64,000 nt of DNA, taken from assembly GCA_015179045.1 (NCBI GenBank), contig WHUZ01000089.1:174435-238434 (forward strand), read 5' to 3'. Shown piece after piece: positions 1-9,968 of the stretch. Below the pieces are notes generated by a model. That model ran no database searches. It was not told where the DNA came from and saw only the letters and a program-made list of their open reading frames with translations. The stretch's first letter is position 1. The number at the start of each line of letters is the position of its first letter. This DNA comes from Kalaharituber pfeilii. Taxonomy: Eukaryota > Ascomycota > Pezizomycetes > Pezizales > Pezizaceae. The position numbers were made by a program, and so were the translations under genes.

Positions 1-791
1 TGATGATAACTTGTTTTCTTACTTTACAAGCTGTTAATAGCTATCCATGTATGTATTGAGGAGGACTACATACGAGGAACGGCAAAAAACACTCCAAAGA
101 AAGCTACACCCATACTCCATATTATCAACTGGCTTATACTCAAGGACAGTGGGCCTCCTTCTTCTGGTCTCAGCAGCTTTTCAAGAGCGGGTATTACACC
201 GACAAAGCCTGCGCTGAGAGGCATGGAGCCTACCGCTACTGCGATGGTCTGAACCAGCACTATATAGGATACTGATCAGCAATCGCATATATTGACCGCC
301 GTTGGGATTGGGCTACCATTCTCAACTGGGGAAAATGGAAAGTCGAGATGCTTCGCCAGAGTTTTAAAAATGGCGAACCCTATGAGTGATGATGGCATAG
401 ACATCATGCTAACCTATTGGCGCGGTAAATCAGAGACTTGTTGAATACGCGTCTGTCACAGTCGAATTTATTCCTACCCAACCAGCTATTCATGATCAAC
501 CAGAACCCGGAAAATCAGCCTTCAATACCCAAGTAACGATAATGAGAGCTTAAGAGTCGACTACTTTCTGCCCTATCATCCGTTATGTTCAAGAAACTCA
601 CTCTGTAGTCCAAAATACATATTCGAAAAGCACACCAGCGTTCCAACCAAGAGCCCTACGACCGTAGCTCGAAATGTGAATTGTGGTATGTTGCCGCGCT
701 GCTCCAGCACCTGCTGGACATCTGCCCGCCGCCGACCATCGCTTGACTGTCGTAATGGTGCTGTTTCTTCGTCTCTTCGCCGTCGAGCCAT
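1..791 (-). CDS. OPT-family oligopeptide transporter, N-terminal part (gene runs off left edge)
   Basis: Polytopic membrane transporter of the OPT/YSL superfamily, which in fungi imports small peptides or metal chelates by proton symport. Reconstructed exons (minus strand): 791-602, 485-478, 413-317 and 259-74, all with GT-AG introns (601-486, 477-414, 316-260). The spliced protein carries family hallmarks: FTFRATVVGLLVGTLVCFSN, then NMYFGLQTGW, VSMMSMPSSLIGFAIF and PVENVLVQTIAVAVG, ending at FFGVFFAVP. Phases agree at every junction. The second exon is only 8 nt and supplies the Thr-Gly-Trp of the conserved FGLQTGW. A GTATGT donor follows at 73; the next exon is not resolved before base 1, although a small exon near 30-23 is possible. 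The hydrophilic basic N-terminus (about 35 residues) is cytosolic in this family. The start is the first ATG of the open frame. Substrate cannot be told from this part. The family call is very secure; the rest of the gene lies outside the window. Confidence 0.93.
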
Positions 792-2077
792 AGCTTCAAA
801 ATCATAAGTAGCTATAGAAGAGGTGAAGAATGTTGACTACTGGGCTCTATGCGCGCCCCTGCAGAGTACGTGCCAAGTGATGACATATACCTACATAGTC
901 AGACTGACATAAACATCCCTACCCGTGGTTGATACCTCAAGCAGTTAGAGGATGTTGAAAGAGTAGCTTTACAGTTGAAACGGCGAAAGGTGCACTCGAG
1001 TAAATAAAATGTTACGATGAGTCTGGTGCGAGGTAGTTCATGTCAAGTCGTATCAATGTATTATGGAAAGACAGATGAAGTTCTCATTTTTAAGGCCGTG
1101 AACCAGATTACCTCTCTACACTTTGTTTTATTCAAAAACAGGTCAAGCGAGTAAATACTGGTCCCGTGAGAGCCTCATCCTTCCAAATGTTAAATAGGCC
1201 CGGCGCAAAAAATTCAAGAATACTAGGTACTACTAGTACCCAGCGGTGTATTTGGCTTGGGCTGAGATATCTGATTGAATGTGATACTTATCCTCTACTG
1301 ACCCCCGGTTGCCTATGAGAAGCTACACGCCGCTAGCATATCATAACACTCTGAAAGGCATGAGCCGGCAATCACCCTGATGCGCTACCTAGGCGCTATG
1401 CATGTCTCACGAGTCCGCGCTTAAACGTGTTACCGTGTTGGTTCCGTTACCTTAGTGCTCGTGCGCCCAGACTGCCCGACTAGGAAGCAGGCAAAGAACA
1501 ATTCTTTGTTCCGCGCCCATTCTTTCGTTGCGCAAGCGAACAATACTGAAGCTGGTTAATTGTGACGGGGGGGGAAACAGGTGCGAAGGGTGAGAGAGAA
1601 GAAATTGTAGGGCAAAGGGCGTCTCCGAAAACTAGAGAAACCAGACACACCCTGGAATACTCTGAGACACGCCAGTTTCAGCATCATCAGCATCCATATC
1701 CGACACTAGTTGTCGCCCATGCTTCCGACCCCCCTCATCTACCAAGGGGCGTGCATGTAGCTCTCACAGGTTTGAGACGGGGGCAGGGAGGGACCTCAGT
1801 ACTGTATACAACAGTGGTATATAATCTTTAATTCGTCCCCAAGAATTCCATGAAGTTTGCTCTTGCTAGTCTTTCCTAATCTCTGGCCAAAAATATCGTG
1901 AGATTCATCCAAATTGTTTTATCCGTTTGTTCTTGAAGAACAACCAGCTGCCGGGAAATAATTCGATATTCCTCCATTCACACGACTTCTCAAAGTCCAA
2001 AAATAACCACTGCGAATTCAGAATCAGCACATCCGAAATTCAAATTCCTTCTAAAAAAAAATTCACAGAACGGCAAG
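792..2077. other. intergenic, no gene supported
   Basis: This stretch separates the transporter start from the next gene on the other strand, so it should hold both promoters. An open frame at 1562-1831 begins in a G-rich run, has no recognisable domain or hydrophobic pattern, and is not called. No RNA gene or repeat was seen. Confidence 0.5.
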
Positions 2078-2440
2078 ATGCTTTCGATTACGAAACCGAC
2101 TTATATGTTTATCGGGTTCATTTTATCCCTGCTGAGCACTGTGGTACGATCCCAAACCTCAACCGTCATAGTTACACCTATTCCGACTCCCGATCCTTTT
2201 GATCCGGCGGCTCCTCAACCTGACGATCCCAACGATACCACAGGATGGTCGGTTGTGATTATCGACAAGCAATGGACACAGTTATGCATTGGTATGCTAC
2301 CGATTGTGGCTGCAGTGGTCGTTTTGTCGAGCTTGTACCGGTTCGTTTGGTTTCCATGGTGGCACAAGAAGATGAAACAAGTCGAAAAGGAATACGATCG
2401 GTTGGAGAAAGCGAGGTTGGGAGTTGCGGGGAGGGCATAG
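2078..2440 (+). CDS. small single-pass membrane protein with signal peptide, function unknown
   Basis: I do not recognise this 120-residue protein. It has a coherent design. Residues 1-25 form a typical signal peptide (positive start, hydrophobic core FIGFILSLLSTVV, cleavage likely after VRS-Q). Residues 26-55 are a Thr/Pro/Asp-rich linker that would face the lumen or cell exterior. Residues about 68-87 (LCIGMLPIVAAVVVLSSLYR) form a transmembrane helix. A basic, charged tail with heptad-like spacing (KKMKQVEKEYDRLEKARLG) would be cytosolic, giving a type I topology. The ATG has A at -3 and follows an A-rich leader. No intron is needed. A plausible lineage-specific membrane protein; the alternative is a chance open frame, made unlikely by the ordered signal, linker, helix and tail. 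Confidence 0.6.
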   Translation: MLSITKPTYMFIGFILSLLSTVVRSQTSTVIVTPIPTPDPFDPAAPQPDDPNDTTGWSVVIIDKQWTQLCIGMLPIVAAVVVLSSLYRFVWFPWWHKKMKQVEKEYDRLEKARLGVAGRA

Positions 2441-3585
2441 TGCCATATATAAAGTACATTGAGAGGTGCAATAGTCTGGCTTAGAAATACGATTTTTTGC
2501 AGTCTGGGGTTTTTAAACTTCCATTTGAGGAACGTTTTAAAGTTTGTAGTCTGGTTGGCTTGACTTTAAAGTTTGTATATGGATATATGTACAGTTCGGT
2601 GTTGGCGTGGAGTAATATCTTGGCTTGTTAATGTATGAACTTGGGACGGAGGTACAACTTTATATGTTTATTGGTGCATTGTTTTATTTATTATATTTCA
2701 TTCACCTTCAGTTCAAGTATATGGGGTACGAGACTAATACGAGGGACTGGGAACGACATATCTGGAGAAATGTTTTTTTAAAGGATGATGTTCAATATAG
2801 TTGTATCTTGCTTACCATATGCTCTGGAATTGAAGTGTTCTTCTCTCTCACGGGTTGAGATTAATGTAGTTTATATATCATCTGGTGCGATGTTCGCAGA
2901 TTTCTTTTCAAATTGCTCAAGTATTCACAAAGGGGCTTTATTGATCAAAGGCGTGTGTAACCTGGGTTAATTGTTCTGACCCAAGTATATATGGTTCGAA
3001 GGCATGAGTTCACTGTTTGGGCACATATATATCATGTTAAGCTTCAGAAGCCTCTAAATCCACCAAATAACCTCTCGATCGCCGCAATGGTGGTATCATC
3101 CATCATATTGACGATCCCTCGAACTACCATTCGTTACGCACTTTTGAGAGAATTGTTTGTACAACTTTTTATAAAGATGTTTCCAAGCCTATACATCGCA
3201 AATTCAATCAACCGATCCCATTTTCTCCAGAACAAATAGGAAATGCAGAAATAGTGAAATAAAAAAGGAAAAAGGAAAAAAGAGGAACCAAATCAAATGA
3301 GACCCTCCAGCGGCCGTGAATCACAATTGGTTGCGTATTGCCGTCAGAGGAGAAAGTTTATGTTCGATTCAAAATATAAGCCCGCTGCACCGAAACCAGC
3401 CAAATCGACCACAGGAAAATAGAAAAAAAGAGTAAGTAAATGTGGAACCAATTGACATTTAGAACCTAGAAAGTTTGTCAGCGACTTTGTATCTTTCGTT
3501 TGAGCCGGCCCCTGCCAACCCAATTCCCATTCATCTAGGAACTCTCATCCAGGCCCTTCCTACTATTCCTTCTTTCTCGGGGCTT
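2441..3585. other. intergenic, convergent 3' regions
   Basis: AT-rich stretch between the convergent ends of the small membrane protein gene and the eL27 gene. Short open frames occur (2625-2858, 2991-3239) but show no family signal. Nothing else seen. Confidence 0.45.
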
Positions 3586-4240
3586 TCATCCAATTCCATA
3601 CCTGAGTTGCTGGAAGAACCATTTGTTCTTTCCGCTTGTGTATCTATCCTCCAAAGCCTTCTTAATAACTTTCTTCGCCTCCTCCCTCTGTGTTGGTTCC
3701 TTGAAGGTGTCCTGGTTTATGAGATTCTTCATTGTGTCGAGCTCCAAGGTGTACCGTGTGGGCATGATATGATTGAAGTTGATGGTCTTGATGAATGGCT
3801 TCACCTTTGACCTCTTGCCAATGGTCTTCTTAGACATGCGCTTTGTGACCTTTGCTGGGTATCTCTCAATACCGGCAACGAGAGCATGCCCGAATGGGTG
3901 CAGCTTTGTGCCCTCCTCTTGCACTAATCACGGATTGCCGTTAGATACTTGCTGGCTCGAGGTAACTTGGTGTGGTGGGTTATTAAAATGGAATCCGAAT
4001 TATTGTACCTTTAATGATCACTACTTTCTTGCCCTATTACCACCGTATATATCCATTAGCAGCAATTTGGAAAGTTTGTGATTTTCCTAGGCATAGCATA
4101 CAGCATAGCGTCCCCTGGTGATGATAGCCACACGTCCGTTCTTGAGAACTAAACATAAGACATCCTCATCAGCCTTTCGACTTCCTTCCCCACTGCTAAC
4201 GAAAATTCAAATCCTCGCGAAACTCCCTCTCACACTTCAT
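3586..4240 (-). CDS. rpl27: 60S ribosomal protein eL27
   Basis: Cytosolic large-subunit ribosomal protein eL27. Four exons rebuilt on the minus strand: 4240-4234 (7 coding nt), 4148-4102, 4033-4009 (25 nt) and 3917-3586, with introns 4233-4149, 4101-4034 and 4008-3918. The spliced product is 136 residues, exactly the usual length of yeast and animal eL27. It begins [20 protein letters not shown] and continues with [20 protein letters not shown], then [42 protein letters not shown] and [11 protein letters not shown]. All of these are eL27 signatures (KOW-type fold). The start ATG sits directly before a GTGAGA donor, so the first coding exon is only Met-Lys plus one base, a common arrangement in fungal ribosomal protein genes. 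The C-terminus ends RYGIG, slightly longer than the usual RF. Divergent from the coiled-coil gene starting at 4886. Confidence 0.97.
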
Positions 4241-4885
4241 TCTGTCACACTGTCAAATACTGTCGGCGGCGGCGGGGTCTTGAGGTGTCGTGCGGGAGAG
4301 TCGTGATGTCGAGCCGGTCGTGGTAATAACTCTTTGCTTCCACCGCACTGATTTGCTATCCTGGCCTAGCCCGCCTAGGCACGCGAGAATGTGGTTGCCA
4401 GTTCTGTTCGCGGTAGGGTTTGCCCTGCGATGCTCGCTGAGTCATCTGCTGCTGCCAGCTCTAAGCCTCAGCTCCGCCCCGTGCCAAGTGAGCAGGCTTC
4501 ACACGCAGGCTTGGCGGCGCCGTGCACTAGCGCTCAATGGGGATTGTTTACTTTTGGCAGCGTTTGTTGCGAAAACAAGAGAGGAAGCATGCGAAGCGGC
4601 GAGGTGCTGCCCCATTCGCAAGCTGCTGCACCGAGTTCCGCCCTGCCCCAGCTGGGCCCTGCTGGCTAAAACTCCGCTGCCATCATCATCCCCCTCTCCC
4701 CCATCTCTCTTCAGCCTGTTTCCCCCTCCCGCCCTGCCCTCTGTGCTGCTTGTCCTCCCGTTCTCTAATTATAGCGGAATCTCGCTCGGCTGTGGCCCGG
4801 CGCCCATCTCGTCTGATTTGGGCGTATCCCCCCGCCACTGCCTGATTACCACAGCACACGCCCACCAACCACCCCTGTTGCAAGC
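4241..4885. promoter_or_regulatory. divergent promoter region between eL27 and the coiled-coil gene
   Basis: A 645-bp region between two divergent starts. It is richer in G+C than the surroundings, with C/T-rich tracts (about 4683-4765) on the plus strand, as is common in leaders of well-expressed fungal genes. Long open frames here (for example 4290-5024) are low-complexity and overlap each other in several frames, so they are treated as leader or promoter sequence. No specific operator could be named. Confidence 0.4.
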
Positions 4886-7800
4886 ATGGGGACCAAGTCT
4901 CCTACAAAAGCCCCCATCCCGATGTAAGCAAGCAAGCATTCCTCTTCTTTTCTGCCCCTTTACAGACGCATACATTTTCTACTTTCGACGTTTTGACGTG
5001 CATCTGTGCACACATTGGAGCTAATTTGGCAAATGCACGCGCAGGTGGGACAGTAGCGATCCTGCAAGAAGCCCGGCACCGCTTCCCCTAAACCCAGGCT
5101 CGCCTAAGGTCCGCCCATCACGGTCCATAGACCTAACGTCACCAGGATCGTCATCTACAACGTCGAGCGCCAAAACACCATTGTCCCCATCGTCATCTGC
5201 CTCACCTCCACATTCTCAGCAGGTATCAACCCAGCGTCGTATGACAATGGGACCTCCCTCGGTCAGCGAAGTTAAAGCTCTCCTCCTCAATGGCGGCATC
5301 AACAACCAAGCCAATGCGGGAAAAGGACGGTCGTCGTCGCCAGCAAAAGATGTTTTCGGAAGTCCTCCGCCACTTCTTCCCCCTCTTCGGCCTATGAAAG
5401 CGCTTGAAAGTAGCCACGGATCTTCGTCGCATACTTTCAGCTCAAACGATTTGGAGTCCCTTAGCAATCAACTCGTTGGCCTGACAAATATTGCTACAAA
5501 TCTTCAAAAAGAAATGGCAACATTGTCACGACGATCCAAGGACAATGCGACTGACCTGGTCAGTTTGAAGGAGGCCACGATCGCTCGCGATGAGGATATC
5601 AGACACTCTCTTCGTGAGCTCGTACAAAGCATAGGAATGCTGGAGATGTCTTCGCCTACCCCCGCACCACTGCTATTGCGTGCACCATCGCCTAGTGTGG
5701 GAAGTAGCGGCGGTAGCAGTACCTTTGATGGAGATTTTGGCGGAGGAGTTGGTGGTGGAAGTGGCGGTGGCGGTGGTGGAAACCGTGGAGGGCCTTCCAG
5801 CTCAGGAAGCGGGAGGCCTTTCGGCGACCGACATTTCGGACAGAGCGCTGGTGCTTTGATCAATAAACTAAATCAAGCATCTGGATCAACACCGCGGTCC
5901 ATACCAAGCGACTTCGGGAAAATGGGAATGGAAATGCAGATCTTAGAACGGATCCTTCGAGATATGTCAACCAAGGATGGCGAGAATCGCATCATGGATT
6001 CCTTATTCGAATTGAAGAAAAGCGTAGGCACCAAGCAGGGCGAGAAGGAAATGATTGGTTTAATTGAGGCTGTTCGGGATGACGTCCAGGCCATTTCTGA
6101 GGATATTGTAAAGCGAATGGGCAATGCCATTGTACCTATGGACGTTGCTAAGCCGGGGGCGGCAAACGAATTTACTAATGGGGATGACATTCTAAGAGTA
6201 CTAGAGAGAGTAGTCAAAGAAGTCATGATTGGAAAGGGAATTTCAGACGAAACAAAAGCCTCGGTACTTCAACTCAACGACGAGGTTCAGAGTGGGAGAT
6301 TAGCAACGGAAGAGCTGAAGACGGAGCTCATGGCTGTTAAAGTAGAACTCGTAGGCGGCAAAAGTGCTTCAGAGGAGTTCAATGGTCTTATGATGGATTT
6401 GAAGCAAGAAGTCCAGGAGAACAGAGGCACAACAGACGAAACAAAAGAGCTTGTCCATGAAGTCAAAGCAGGGGTTTTGGATGGCAAAATTGTTATGGAA
6501 GAGATTATGAGTCACGTGACTAACCTGAAAGAAAGAATGGATTCTAGCAGAATGGTGATGGATGAAACGAAAGATGGAGTAGCTGATCTCAAAGGTGATG
6601 TGAGAGGAAGCCGTACAATGATTGAAGAGGTGAAACAACTAGTAGCGGGCTTGAAGGAGAATATTGGAAAGGAAAGTAATGATACCTTAAAGCTTGTGCT
6701 CGAAGGAGTTGAGAAGCTCAATGCGGGGCAAACTCAGCTTCAACTTCGACCTGCTGATACTGCTTCATCTGACTCCAAAGAAGCAGCCGCTTTCAACGCA
6801 GCTGCTATAACAGCAATTAATGCTACACTATCTCGCACTATAGGTTCGATTGAGGCTCTCCAAAATCGCCTCGAAGAGTTCTCTGAGGAAGCAGGCGAAG
6901 CCTCCGGTTATACAAAAGCGCAGTTAGCAAGTCTCATGAAGTTCATTGACGAAATCACTCAGAACACTACTGCAAACACTCATGAAAGCAGAGAGGTTAG
7001 AAAGCTCTTTGAAGTCATTCGAATGGGCGTTCAAAGCATGAATGATCGACTGGCAGCTTTTGAAGGGGAGGTCATTACTAGATTAGATGACGGAGTACAA
7101 ACCACTTCTATCACGAAGAATTTCGAAGGAGAGGAGACTATAAGAGAGCGACGGCAAATGTGGCGGGAAATTAGGGAAGATATTGAAGAGGTTCGAAGAG
7201 AGCTTAACGACATCTCTACAGATTTAGAACGCAAGCGAAAGCTTGATGAAGAAACTGTCCAAATGAGGAACCATGTTGACGATTCGATCCTAGAGATTTT
7301 GAAGCATCAGAAAAGAGGTGGAGAAATTCTGATGGCACAAGGACAGCTTCATGCGATGATAAGGGACAAGGTGGATGAGGTGAAGTCTATCATAGAGGAG
7401 CAGGTTCTTCGGGGAATTTTAGCAGCTCAGAAGGCCGGGACCGACATGTTGGTTACGCACCGAATGAATGGAGAAGAATTGAAAGGTGAAGTGTTAAGCC
7501 TAAGGTCTCTTATTGAAGAGCAAATTATCAGCCAAATTCTTCATGTTTCGCGATCAGGCGGTGACGATTTAAGCAATGACATCCTGTCAATCAAGCAGAA
7601 CCTTCAAGGCATTATCTCGAAGATCATGGATAAGAGTGAAGCCCAAGCACTGGGAGATCAGGTCAATAGTAGTATCACCGAGGTAAAGCAAATCGTCCAA
7701 GGTCTAGTTGGAAAAATCATGGAGGGCCAAAATGATGGTCGCGAAGGTGTGCAATCCAAAATGGAAGAAATCAAGAAATTACTCGACGAGGTGATAGGCC

Positions 7801-9968
7801 AAGTCCTTGAAAAGCAAAAGGGATTTGGAATGGGGGTCCTAGAAGTGATCAAAGAAGTTAAGAAGATTGTGACTGAAAAGTTCAACTCCAAATCCGAGGA
7901 AGAGCTGTTGATGAAAATGGACGAGATCAAAAGGCTATCTGAGAAAGCTACATCTCCAGAGAACAGAGATGCTGTGTTAAATGCAGTCGCAGTGCTTAGA
8001 GGAATTATCGAAAATTCTATTGCAACTAGGGAAGGCCAAGAGGATATAATGAATGCTGTTTCTACTATCAGACGGATAGTGGAAGATAAAGCAATGGAGG
8101 GCAATTATTTGGGTGCTATGGCTGATCTCAGGGAGTTCATTGAGGAGAAAGACTTCTTACGGCAAAGGCAAGATAATTCCATCAATGGGATGCTCATAAA
8201 CGCTGTTGCTGAAGTGAAGCGTGCAATGTTGGATAAAGAGGTCGGGGAAGACCTTATGGCAGCTGCTTCGGAAATCAAGTCATTACTAGAGGAGAAACAA
8301 ATTGTTCGAGCGCAGCAAATCGCAAGAGAAGATGAATTGAAACATCAGATTGGTCTGATACAGCGAATCTTGGAGGAGGGCGTCATCAGGGCGATTGTTC
8401 ATCTCCAGCGGGATTTGGGCGACGGTATAAGAGGGGATATGGCGGAGGTTAAGGAACAAGGCCACGATGTTCGGTCAGATGTTTCTGAGATGAAAAGAAT
8501 TGTGGAGGATGATGTGAAAACAAAGATTTTGGACATGAAGATAATGTTAGAAGACGAATTGCGGGCGGATGTAGGGGCGGTGAAAAAGGCGGTGGAGGAG
8601 GACATAAAGAGCGACATTCTGGAGGTTAAAAAGTCACTGGGGAAGATTAATCTAGCCGACATTGAAAGCCACAAAAAGTCTCAAGCAGGTGTTAAGGAGG
8701 TTTTAGAAGCGGTGGGCGACCTTCAGACAGATCTCAAGGGCCAGCAATCAAAACATTTTAGCAACTTCCAGGAGCTAAAGTTCTTGATACAGCAACACGC
8801 TCAATCAACAGCCAAGTCATCTGAGCCAGAATCTCAACCCCCTCAGGTTATCCAATATGATGATGCATCATTGCAAGAGAAGCTGGATAAAGTTCTTGCA
8901 CATAACACAACCTCCGTTAAAGCCTTCAATCACTTGGAGATGTTACCTGAGATATATACGAAGATTGTGGATACTGCAGCTCAGGTGTCCGATTTTATCA
9001 CAGTCCAAAAGTCGCTCATGCAGGAGTCTTCCACAAAGCAGGTTGAGGCAGCTGGACAAGCTATATTGGCATTAGAGAAGGCCCGAGCAGAAAGAGCAAT
9101 TATAGAAGCTGCTACTGCTCAGCTGAAGGAGCTAGAAGCAAGCTTGACACAGACAACTAAGGCTTTGAAAGAGGATGTGGAAGCCCTTCAAGCTAAGAAA
9201 CTTGCTTTATCTTCTGATCTGGCTTCTATTAACACCACGTTGGTGGAGAGACGAGCAGAGTTGGATAGATTATCTGAAGAAGCCGACACCATCCAGAGAA
9301 GAGTTGTTGAAGGTGCTCTTGAACAGGCAAGGCAACTTGTGGAGATGAAAAGCCAACGGAAGTCTGCGACCCAGTCTCTTAAGAGAGTTAACTCGACAAG
9401 GAATAAGTCGTCTACCCAGCAGCAACCTCCTCCTGCGGCATCAAACTCATCGCCTAGACGATACCTTTCCATGGGCCAACTCTCAACTTCACAGACGAGT
9501 AGCGAGACGCCTTCCAAAGGAAGAAGCATTGGTGGATCTGAGCTAGGTAAAGATTACTATTCCGTAACCGGTGGCTTTTCTAATAGGAAAGAAGATTTGA
9601 GAAGTCCAGAAGTAGGTACAAGTGGCAAAATAGCGGAAGGGCGCGAGAATGACGGCAGTGGGATTGGCGCGGCAAGATTGGAAAACGCGAAGGAGGGAAT
9701 GCGTTCCTCCGATGCACTCACTTTGAGTGGGGTAATGGTTGAAGATTGGGACGACAAACTTCATGGAGAAGAAATGGGACTCGCAGGACCAGACGACGAC
9801 TGGGGTGTTGACTATGGCAAGGGTCCGCGGAAAGGTTCAAAGACTTACCCAAGGAGCTTAAGTGCAGACTCCCCTACAATGACAGGACACCCACGGGCAG
9901 CAAGCAGTGGGACATTTATTGATAAAAGGGATATTAGTTCGGCGAGTATGGGCAGCATTGATGAATAA
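4886..9968 (+). CDS. giant coiled-coil protein (1,653 aa) with tandem 21- and 15-residue repeats
   Basis: Two exons: 4886-4923 and 5045-9968, with intron 4924-5044 (GTAAGC donor, GCAG acceptor). The frame stays open to 5042 without an ATG. Splicing to the ATG at 4886 gives MGTKSPTKAPIPMWDSSDPA, followed by a Pro/Ser-rich stretch. A WDSSDP-type start occurs in a group of large filamentous-fungal coiled-coil proteins (from memory, not checked). Architecture: disordered Ser/Pro-rich N-terminus to about residue 150, poly-Gly linker about 234-262, then a very long Lys/Glu-rich coiled coil (about 300-1470). It includes eight tandem 21-residue units (393-560) and five 14-15-residue units (1141-1214). 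A disordered Ser/Gly-rich tail follows. No catalytic motif or membrane segment is visible. A structural or tethering role, for example at the septum or cytoskeleton, is only a guess. Leashin-like or involucrin-repeat-type proteins are possible relatives. Confidence 0.88.
6183..6686 (+). repeat. eight tandem 63-bp (21-residue) coding repeats
   Basis: Inside the coiled-coil gene, eight consecutive 21-residue units fit without gaps. They start at residues DDILRV, DETKAS, EELKTE, EEFNGL, DETKEL, EEIMSH, DETKDG and EEVKQL. Each has an acidic start, a hydrophobic-x-x-LK or -VK centre and a G/S-K/R turn near residue 17. Twenty-one residues equal three heptads, consistent with a continuous coiled coil. 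The DNA has diverged, so the repeat is old. Confidence 0.85.
8427..8648 (+). repeat. five tandem 14-15-residue coding repeats
   Basis: A second, shorter-period block in the same gene. Units begin IRGDMAEVK (14 residues), VRSDVSEMK, VKTKILDMK, LRADVGAVK and IKSDILEVK (15 residues each). The pattern is hydrophobic-K/R-x-D/K-hydrophobic-x-x-M/V-K, followed in the middle units by x-x-V/L-E-D/E-D/E. A 15-residue spacing departs from the heptad and suggests a hendecad-like or locally straight coil. Confidence 0.75.

Noticed and set aside
4290..5024. 244-residue open frame upstream of the giant coiled-coil gene
   Set aside because: Low-complexity composition, overlaps other equally long frames, and lies in the divergent promoter and leader; no family motif or splice link in phase.
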